64,000 nt of DNA from Takakia lepidozioides (Eukaryota > Streptophyta > Takakiopsida > Takakiales > Takakiaceae), in NCBI GenBank assembly GCA_030704615.1, contig CM060734.1:38022042-38086041 (forward strand). The letters are read 5' to 3'. This document shows, piece after piece, positions 55,605 to 64,000 of the stretch. The notes below the pieces were generated by a model. The model was not told where the DNA came from. It saw nothing but the letters and a program-made list of their open reading frames with translations, and did not search any database. The position numbers were made by a program, and so were the translations under genes. Position 1 is the first letter of the stretch. Each line of letters opens with the position of its first letter.

Positions 55605-56939
55605 TTATGTCCTGCTGTCACCTAGGTTTAAAGCGCAGTTAGCTTTAATTGTTGGGCCCGTGCTTTCCAAGAAGCATTTAGCTTCCAGTAACGGTTTTGA
55701 ATGGACCTCATCCATTTTCTGGATGTGCCTGATTTTCTTCCGTTGGTGTTTTCTTCGTGGTTTGTCTTGGATTGGACTAATGGTTAATGATGATTGTCCG
55801 ATTTTGGTTAGTTTACGTTCTTCCATCTTGGATATGTTCATCCATTTTGGTATGTGGTCTATTTTTAGATGAGCAGCGTGTGCGCAGTACTTGCAGATTG
55901 GTTTAATGGCTTTGCCCTTATCGTCCGCCGTCTTTTGGCAATCCGTTGGATTGTGTCGTCGTTCTTTCTCCGTGTTATGATCGATGGTTAGTGGTGTATG
56001 ATTACCACGGTCCGTGGGGTCATCTAGAATGTACATCTCGGAGTTTAACACAAGCAGTGACTTGTTGGCTGCTTCACATTCGTTCACGGTTCTGTAGGGC
56101 ATATGTGCTGGCCACGGTTCACCATACGGTATACGGGGTGGTAGTGCTGACGTCCAAATGAATGGTGGTCTAAACGTAGCGGTGCCCTGAACTCGTATTG
56201 CCACCCGTCTTAGTACATGCCGGTTCACCGTCTCGTGATGAATGTAGTATGCACTGGCGGTTTCACGCTCCTCATCTGCGGTTTGGTCTTCCTCGTTGGC
56301 GTATAAGTCATGTATAAGTGCTCTGTCATGTATCCCTTTGTAGCCTTTTAACTTGTTAATATTTATTCGTCCCACGAATTCTTGTTCCAAGGTCTGCAAA
56401 TCGACAGTTCCATTGTCATGCACCCTTTTGATTTGAAATGGTCCCATCCATGGCATGTTCGATTTTCCTCCCAGTTTGATTTTCTTGATTTTTGGTAACC
56501 ACAAAACAATGTCCCCGTCCTGGAAAGATTTTTCTTTCCCTTCGGATATTCTTTTTCTTCGTTGTTCTTGAATTCGTGCCATATTATCTGCAGTGTCTGC
56601 CCGAACTTCTTCTAGATGACATAACTCATGTTCCCTGACTCGTAGAGATTCTTCTAAAACCCATCGTTCATGAGTTCCAGTTCGTAGTGTGGGTATCATG
56701 CATTCAATGGGTAATAGTGCCTCTACTCCATACACTAGTTGAAATGGTGTATGTTTCGTGGTCACCTTGTATGATGTCATAAATGCCCATAGTGTTGTGT
56801 TCATTTTGGTGTCCCAATCTGTACGATTGGCATTTACTATCTTGGTTAAGATAGTGCATAATATCTTGTTGGTAGATTTGGCCTGGCCATTTCCTTGGGG
56901 ACAATAAGCAGTGCTCTTGTGAGGGGATTGAAAATGCAT
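55605..56939 (-). pseudogene. Integrase C-terminal half and pol tail, ORF3-bearing Ty3 family, copy 2
   Basis: Open for 444 codons. It begins in the integrase core just before AYCPQGNGQAKSTNK, where the expected catalytic Glu is Lys. [20 protein letters not shown] follows, then KSNMPWMGPFQIKRVHDNGT (GPY/F), then a tail of about 250 residues (NRHVLRRVAIRVQGTATFRP, PPRIPYGEPWPAHMPYRTVN) with CKYCAHAAHLKIDHIPKW, a C-x2-C-x4-H-x4-H finger. The start is a truncation at about 56940, so RT and the first half of integrase are absent. ORF3 starts 200 bases further along the minus strand. Confidence 0.85.
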
Positions 56940-57761
56940 GAGCGGTGAGCATGAGCGGAGTATTCAGGACCTTGCCCGAACCTACACCGAACCAGAATTA
57001 TAGAACCGAAAACGCAAGTCCCGACATCCCCGCGCATCGACTTCCCCATACATAATAGGGACAATTTGGGATTTTGTAAAAGCGCACGGAAATTGGGGTT
57101 TCAACGCCTAGAGCCGTGCCCCAAGTTTCGCCGTTATAGTCGGCACCGACTATAATACAGCAAGCCAATGTGGGGTAAAACGCCCCGTGCGAAGCTTGCG
57201 GGTGTTGTAGTCGCCAACGACTACAGAAAGCATACGAAATTAGGAGGGTAATCGTCGATTAATTCAAATACAATGTGGCAAATAAAACTTGGTTACTGTT
57301 ATAGACGGCACCGAGTAGGTGACACGCGTTGGGTGAACGAATTGAAGAAGCATATGAGGAACGTAGATGAGCGAAGGTACTGCATTGCAGGCTCAAAGTA
57401 TAGTCGGTGCCGACTTCATGCACTTAAGTTAAATGAGGCAACTGAGTGGAGTCTTTGTTTAAAAGTCCATACAACGCATTGCCTACCCATGGCTCTTGGT
57501 TTTTGAGGAGATCAGAAAGCACTCAAAGAACAAGTTTGGGTTGCCTTGGCCATTGCACCATCATGTCAAGATCATGGAAGCTGTTGAAGCATTGTAGAAG
57601 AGAATTTGTACTCCGCAATATTGAAATCCGGGCACATCGTTGGATGATACCAAACAGTTCAAGGTGGCATAGAAAAGCCTAGTGTCTACTCAGTGATAAT
57701 TGGGGCCTCATTAAGTAGTAGATGTGATGACACCATGGTCGGCCACGATAGACAGTCGTCA
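56940..57761. repeat. Palindrome-rich spacer
   Basis: No coding signal. It holds three clear members of the dispersed palindrome (57134-57155, arms of 10 bp; 57206-57225, a TGTAGTCG/CGACTACA version; 57402-57415) and a degenerate one near 57304. It is the downstream flank of copy C. Confidence 0.6.
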
Positions 57762-60700
57762 CTATGATAACCAAGGACAAGGGTTGCGAATTAACATTGC
57801 CTTCACCTCATTTATGGAAAGATTAGGGTGGTTGATGTCCTCCGAGTCTTCCCGCATTTTCAATCGGCGCAACAAAATATAGTATATGTGCTTGCAATGG
57901 GTGTATGCGGATTTAGCCCTCTTCATTTTTCCAAAGTCAGGGCAAGTGCACTCCGGACTTCTAGAGATGCACACATTGTAGACCTCCCCTGCTTTGGCCG
58001 ATCCCGGTGTGCAAAGTGTGTACACACGACCAATTCCAAGGCGGGGAACATCTTTGAACGATTGTACAATTGCCTTCAAAGATTGTCCGAGCTCCATCTT
58101 TTTACGGGCTTGTGCACTCAATGACTTTCGTCGATATATTTTACCCCATCTCTTGGTTGCATATGTGTCCGGATCCAGGTGATTGCTATCATCCGCAACA
58201 GTGTCCCCCTCTCCCTCGGCAGCGCTCTTGTCGTCTGTAGGAACAAGTCGAAATCCAGCCACGATTAAGGCGTCGACCTCCTCCTGATTTAAATTTGTCC
58301 CCACCATCATAGGCCAAACGTCGGGAACATCTGGTCTATCGAGCACACATCGCCCCGCTTCACCACCGACGCAATACACGATATCAGATGGGCAGTGCCA
58401 CATTTCCATCATCTCTGGTTTTACCAAAGCCGGAGGATGGTGGCGACCCACATATCTTGGAGCAGGAACACCCAAACTGTGGAGTGGCCGGATTTCTTCT
58501 TTGCATGTTTGTGCACTGTCAGACCGTACTGCCCAACACTTTATTCTTGAAGTGTCGAACGTCCGGGCGATGTGCCAACAAGTAATGGACACGGCGGTCT
58601 CTAAAACTAGCTTTCTATTATGTAGTGGAAGGTCATCCTCCAATGTCTCTAGAGACATCTAAACAGTAGTTGTGGGCACTCTTAGTCCTCCGACACCTTC
58701 ACGGCGCCTGGGTGTGGTGCGGAGGTTCGTGTCAGGCCTCCATGAATGAAGGGGTTCCTCGTCGTCTAATTTGCCCACAACAATCTTCCGCTTCATTGTC
58801 CGAGTGAGAAGGTCGCTCTCGAGCCCATGATTTCTACCATGGAGAGGAGTTCCCTCCACAAAACTTCTTACCGCCTCTGCATCTTCAGAGGATCAGAGGA
58901 CCGCGCTGCCGCCTGATCTAATAATTGTTGGCGGTCGAGACCAGAACCCTTTGCACCACCCTTTAGATAATTATGGAAGGCCGATGATTGCAAAATAGCC
59001 CTTGTCATGTTGTCTTTGTTGGCTGTGTAGAGGTCCACTTTTAAGACACCACTCCTAGCCTGTCAGCTCGCATGCACGGACTCAGACATGTTCACGTTTG
59101 GCATTGCTCCGTCCTCTTCCAGATCCAATCCCTGCAAGTAAAATCTCCATCATGAGAACTACATTTGCGTGGACAACGAAAAAGGCAACGTCTTAAGGTG
59201 AGGTCCATCGAAACGATATCGAGCCTTCAGTTATCGGCACCGAATATAGCCATCGAATGCTTCATGACACATAACCCAATCTTAAAGTCGGTGCAGACTG
59301 TAAGCTACCCACAATAGTGCCATGTCTTACGGTATAGTCGGTGCTGACTATATTAGAGGGAATGTTCTACTGAAGTGAGCTGCACAGATTGGACGCTATG
59401 TTATAGTCGGTGCAGACTATAATCCACAATAGTGGCATTCCAACCGAGGCCGGTGTTTGGAGGAATAATTTGCTACATGTTATGTTATAGTCGGTGCAAA
59501 CTATAAGCTGTGGACAGTAGTGCCCTACACTACGCTATCTTCGGTGCACACTGTAGAACAAGTGTTCTACTGCAGTGAGCCAAACCTCAGGGTGAAAGCA
59601 TGGTAGGGTCGGCCCAAAATGGAAGTCATAGACATTTTATTTTTGCATTTTGTATATATAGGACTCAATGAAGATGTTAAGTTGGAATTTTTTATGGGTT
59701 ATGAAGCAAAATCTAGACCATTGTTGACGTTTCCAACATAATGAAATTTGAGTCAGACAAATCTGACAAGATTTGAAAGTCCATATAAGTCCATGAGTGC
59801 ATGAAGCTTGTGCGGTCACAATGGGTGATATGCCCTTCATGGACTCATTGGGAAATGAATCCGACGTCCATTGTAGATGGAAAATTTAACCACCTTCATT
59901 GATCTCCCTTGTTATATGAAAATCTGGTTCAATGGGACAAGTTTTAGACGTAATTAAATATTTATAAATTTCGTGAATTAGCACATCGATTTTGGACATG
60001 CAATCTTCATTATTTTTTATATCTCCTTTCACAATAAGATGGATTGAAAGCTTATGGAGAGAAACATGCCTACAAAATTTAGACTCGAACCCACCTATGA
60101 AGACTTGCAAATTTTCAATCTATGAATTGATGTCAATAAAGGGTGAGATTGATAAATAAACTTAGGGAGGTAGCATGATATCATATGTATGTCATATGTA
60201 TGTAGTCTTCAAGGTTTCACAAATAGATTTGTCTAAAAATACATTGTCCATGAAAGTAGAGTCGAGGACTCCCAGATTCTGCCAGTTTTGGGTGGACCCT
60301 ATCCTGCATTGACCCCTCATGTGATCAGAGAAAATGCATTCACATTAAGGATCAATGTTAAAATCTAATGTCATAGTTGGTGCAGACTATAAGGTAAAAC
60401 AGTGCCATTGCAACGCTATAGTCGGTGCAGACTACAGTGGAATAAGGTCTCCTCATATGTGATGTGCTTCATGTCACCGGAGCGACTATGAAGGCAAGGT
60501 TTTGCTCATGTGAGCAGATATACATCCGCTCACGGATTCTTTTTCAAGTAGAATAAACAAAGTTCTCGATGGAACCGTAATAATCGGTACAGACTATGAA
60601 AGTTTCACTTTTGCTCACGTGAGCATAACACGAAATAACTGGGCGTACGAAGATATTGCATGCAATAATTGAATGCTTACATTGCGGACATATGCCCCAA

Positions 60701-62829
60701 GTTGATAGTAACGGTATGTCCACCACGACAGCCAGCTCTCCAACGCGGGAACATCTTCATCTTGAGCGGCACCAGAAAACGACCACCAAGCTCGGATGGC
60801 CAGAAATGAAACCTCCGCTTCCGTCAGTATTTACTGTTCTCCACTTCGTACAAAGCTATACATGTGCATGTTGGAGGTTTTCGGAGATGTATTTTTTGGT
60901 CCACTTCTGGAGGCTCTGACCCCAGTGGAACCCACATGTTCTCTCACGATCGGGCATGGGTTCCCCGCCTCCATACACTTCGCAAACAGCAGCCCATTTC
61001 GCATTTGCATTGTCGGCAATGAATCCCCGAAATTGCGGTTGCCCCTTCCCTGCTCGCAGCATCTGTTCATTGATGGATTCCCACATGATCTTCTGTGATT
61101 CTGTATCCTCACATTTCATTTCACAAATTGCGATCGTCATGAGCTTCCGAAAATTCGGATGGTACACGTGACAAGCCATTGTACTCCATCCGTGTATCCG
61201 CTTCACGTTGTCAAACATAATCCAGCTCCTTCCCAGCTCCCCCCCCCCCCCGGACGCATCATGTCCACCAGATGGACTCCACAGCCCTTTCCAACAGTTG
61301 ACATCTTGAATATGAAACATCTCTCATCCACACTCCCTTGCCCTGGGAAGCGGCTCCCATGGAAATAGTCGCAACCGCTCCACTTTTTCATTGTTAGTAA
61401 ATCTTCTACTTCACTCCCAAGCCCCATTTGTGCTTTTGTCTTCCTTGTCTCGTAACGAACACCACATTTGCCCACGGCACCGACCTCCTCCATGAGCTCC
61501 TCGAACTGCTCATCATCGAGCTTCCATCTCTCGGTTGCACCTGGCGATAACACCTTCTCCATGGCAATGGACTGAGCGGCAGACATTTGGACCGATTTTG
61601 GCCTGGCAGACGGTGACCTATGGATTTCTTCAGCAAGTGCAGATTTGGCTTTGGCAGCAGCTTCCCGGCATGCTTCAGGTGCAGATGGATGCAATGAATG
61701 CCAACATGCACGGCTGCTCTGGTCATCGTTGGTGGTCCTATCACGTAGAACATTTTGGCACGGCAGGTGTGCATGCATGTAGGTGGATGGTTGCAGTGAG
61801 AACATAGGAAGGTGTTCGGGGGCACCTGGCTTTGCGGTTTGAACTGACCATCGTAATGCCCCATCCAATGAATCTCATTGTGGCTGCCCTCCCTGAGGAA
61901 GAACGGGCATGTTCCTCGGACACATCTCAGCGCACCAACACAGTACACATACCTACAATGACATTTGAAGTCAGTGCAAAATGAGCAGAAATTGCACTAT
62001 GGAAGTCGGCCATGACTACAACTGCACAATGGACAGTGAGCAGGAACAAAATACCACCTCACCTGACTGCGCCGCCTTTTGTGCCAATTATAGGAAGCTT
62101 TAAGTTCGTTGTCTTCGTGGTGGCCCATGGATTACCGTCGTACTTGTGGTCCATGCCTTCGAGTTGACCTATTGGGGATGTGTTTGATGTCGGTGGAAGC
62201 TCATACACGACATCACCATCAATGATCCTTGGCAAGCACTTCACCTGCTTCACTTCTACTTCTTCAGAGTTTATCTTCCCCAATTGGGATTTGGAATCAA
62301 GATGGAGAAGCTTAAGGATATCTAATATGGATGGGCCGGAGTGTCCATAAGTCTTGCCAACAAACTCAGGGCGCGGCACCTTCTTGGGAGGTGAGGCAGA
62401 TGCAGCCAAATTGGGTTCCACCCTTCCATTGCTGGATTTGAGAACGACACAATCCTCTGACTCCCCACTAGACAGCTCAATGCTTTCCGTTTTTTGTTGT
62501 CGGGCATAAGGAACAGAAGCAACAGTTGTAGGTTCACGTGTCGTGGAATTCCTATCCAAAGTAGCAGGGACACCGAACACTCTATATCGCACTTCACCTG
62601 TAAAAGGCAAAACCCACGATTTGCGGTCGTTATCTCGAATTGGATCCAAAATGCGGTATGTTGTGCCGGAACCAGCAGTGATCTCCTCCTCTTCAACAAC
62701 CAAAGAGAATGGGTTGATACAAAATCTGCCCCGAATTACTTTGTCCTTTAAAAAGACATGTTGTCCCTCCGCCATCACCTTGATGTCGTCCGTGCCAGGT
62801 GGGCAATTCACCAGCACAAAGGGATCCAT
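57762..62829 (-). pseudogene. SWIM/MULE-like transposase family, copy C (full length, damaged)
   Basis: ATG at 62829 (MDPFVLVNCPPGTDDIKVMA). Exon 1 runs to about 62053 (GMDHKYDGNPWATTKTT; AG/GTGAGG donor). Exon 2 starts at about 61951 after TTGTAG (VYCVGALRCVRGTCPFFLRE, CSHCNHPPTCMHTCRAKMFY) and has a 1-base deletion near 61695. Then come FKMSTVGKGCGVHLVDMMRP and a frameshift in a run of G's at 61243-61253. ELGRSWIMFDNVKRIHGWST, QFRGFIADNANAKWAAV (probable DDE Asp), RERTCGFHWGQSL and AIRAWWSFSGAAQDEDVPAL lead to an AAT/GTAAGC donor at about 60668. A 1.5-kb intron full of palindromes follows. The next exon (about 59130) reads GLDLEEDGAMPNVNMSESVH, stops at TGA 59063-59065, and continues DLYTANKDNMTRAILQSS. 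Another frameshift lies near 58880 and TAG at 58659. The last part, open from 58658, ends in the SWIM finger ECTCPDFGKMKRAKS...CKHIYY. Non-functional; probably of recent transposase origin. Confidence 0.8.
59130..60668. repeat. Copy C intron with dispersed palindromes
   Basis: Members of the TATAGTCGGTGCAGACTATA family at 59286-59299, 59333-59352, 59401-59422, 59485-59506, 60373-60392 and 60417-60436, with degenerate ones near 59233, 59540 and 60581. Several are followed by a shared tail of the form ACA-(A/G)TAGTG-(C/G)CAT, so the repeating unit is longer than the palindrome. 59640-60350 in between is AT-rich and featureless. Confidence 0.75.
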
Positions 62830-63662
62830 GATCGCCTACGTCACTACTTCGCCACAGTGCTATCGAACACGCGCAGGTGTGGTACAGTGGAAAAATGCAC
62901 AGAGCGTGTGGACACGGACACCCCAGTCCTACAAGAAGCAGCAAGCATGCATGGAATCTATGCAACGGACTAACGAACTATACTATCAACGGTCAGAAAT
63001 TTATGAAAATCTATCATCCGTTTGTGTTTAATACTATTTTCCATCCGTCTCCATCCATTCACGATTGTGGTGGCAACGGTCGGCGCGGATTTCAAGTACA
63101 CGAGCACACCCTATCGGCCACTTTCCCGCCACCATACAAATGTTTCTATCGCATTACCTTTGTTGAAGGAGAATAACGTTTACGAATAGAAACAGAATGT
63201 GAGGCATTACACTTAGAATGAAGACGTCTTCATTATCATATACCCTCACATCCTCCGCGACGGGTTCTATTGAAACTGTGGTCGGCACCGACTTCTTCCA
63301 ATTCAAAATAGAGATCGTACTAAGGCACCGGATTGGAATACCAAAAGAAATGCAGTGCTTCAAGTCATTGACGGCTTCAAGGAAACCCTAGGATATTCAC
63401 TGCAAAGGTTGGACACTAAGGCAGTTTCACGGGTATGAGGTCGTCGTGCTCGGAGCGCACATCTGCCTCCTCTTGTGAAAGTCGGCAACGATTACACTTA
63501 GATAAGAAATAAACCCACAATGTTGGTGGCTTATGGGGCCGCATTGGGTGATAATCGGCACCGACTTCAGTGAAGCCACGTCTCCATGTGTGCATCCGCC
63601 AACGGGAGTCGGCACCGACTATCCCCTGCAATCATGAGAGCCATTGGATAATTGGGAAGTAC
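62830..63662. other. Upstream flank of copy C
   Basis: Expected promoter side of copy C. More palindrome copies lie at 63281-63292, 63478-63496 (degenerate), 63551-63566 and 63607-63620. No gene recognised. Confidence 0.4.
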
Positions 63663-64000
63663 TATTAACCACTGGTTTATAACTTAGAAAAAACAGGTTA
63701 GCAGTATTACTGCCCATTTCCTAAGACATGCAACAGAGGTTGTCCGATGGTATGGTTTCAGAAACTATTACGAAGTAATCGTTTTAAGGATAGCTAAACC
63801 CTGAACATCATATGAATGTATCTCCACGGAGGCTGCTTAATCCTATTGATTAAGCTTAACTTATAGTCTCTTTGACATGAGAGATCTTAGTCGTAAAGAC
63901 TACAGTTATTCCATTCATGCAAACAATTGATAGTCAAGGCAAAACAAGAACTATCCTGAGTATGATGCACTCCATCGATCTTGCAGATGGTGAAGTTCTC
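63663..64000 (-). mobile_element. LTR end of the ORF3-bearing Ty3 family, cut by the window
   Basis: The minus strand ends ...AAACCAGTGGTTAATA, aligning with the ends at 15264 and 33380 (GGTTAACA). CCTCTGTTGCATGTCTTAGG and the ATTACGAAGTAATCG segment are shared with them. The terminal CA has become TA in this copy. It continues beyond 64000. Confidence 0.8.

Noticed and set aside
57298-57322. GGCACCGAGT / AGTCGGTGCC strings resembling a Cas9 guide-RNA scaffold tail
   Set aside because: They are members of the dispersed AGTCGG/CCGACT palindrome. There are no spacers, cas genes or prokaryotic context.
57273-57506. 77-codon plus-strand ORF next to copy C
   Set aside because: It is composed partly of the dispersed palindrome and has no protein-like pattern or homology.

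Overview
This is eukaryotic nuclear DNA dominated by transposable elements. A single conserved housekeeping gene was recognised: an intron-containing, plant-type very-long-chain trans-2-enoyl-CoA reductase (30734-32820, minus). The rest is layered retrotransposons, degraded transposase-like genes with SWIM zinc fingers, and repeats. The plant-type reductase, plant-like initiator-Met primer sites and the presence of a Ty3 element carrying a C5-DNA methyltransferase all fit a streptophyte. My best guess is a charophyte alga such as Chara, which is inference only.

Layout. 89-813: LTR, followed 18 bases later by a truncated SWIM/MULE-like gene (copy A, 832-2246). 2658-3331: unidentified minus-strand exons. 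3420-3736: LTR remnant. 3767-4237: possible first exon of an unknown gene. 5829-8275: a MULE-like SWIM transposase pseudogene split by a solo LTR (6168-6892) with a perfect 5-bp target duplication. 8281-15264: remains of a Ty3 family that carries a large extra ORF ('ORF3', about 949 codons) between pol and the 3' LTR. 15283-19170: a decayed minus-strand Ty3 element with a 3x101-bp tandem repeat. 19604-23118: SWIM/MULE-like gene copy B. 24269-26958: a multi-exon gene resembling beta-class N6-adenine/N4-cytosine DNA methyltransferases. 29217-29459: LINE fragment. 30734-32820: enoyl-CoA reductase.

33380-56940 is one nested stack. The host is a minus-strand copy of the ORF3-bearing Ty3 family (LTR 33380-34238; ORF3 pieces 34300-35056, 43233-43459 and 54698-55404; pol end 55605-56939). 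It is interrupted first by a Ty3 element (35051-43232) whose polyprotein runs gag-protease-C5-cytosine methyltransferase-RT-integrase, and then by a young, intact Ty3 element (43460-54697) with near-identical 2.3-kb LTRs, a 2039-residue gag-pol ORF and a 4-bp target duplication. 57762-62829 is SWIM/MULE-like copy C. Its introns and flanks are filled with a dispersed palindrome, TATAGTCGGTGCAGACTATA. The right edge (63663-64000) is another LTR of the ORF3 family.

The most notable items are the retrotransposon-encoded C5 methyltransferase, the separate beta-class methyltransferase-like gene, the unknown ORF3 of a Ty3 family, the dispersed palindrome family, and a second, degenerate RNase H-like segment in the intact Ty3 polyprotein. 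Except for the reductase and the intact Ty3 element, almost every coding region here carries stops or frameshifts.
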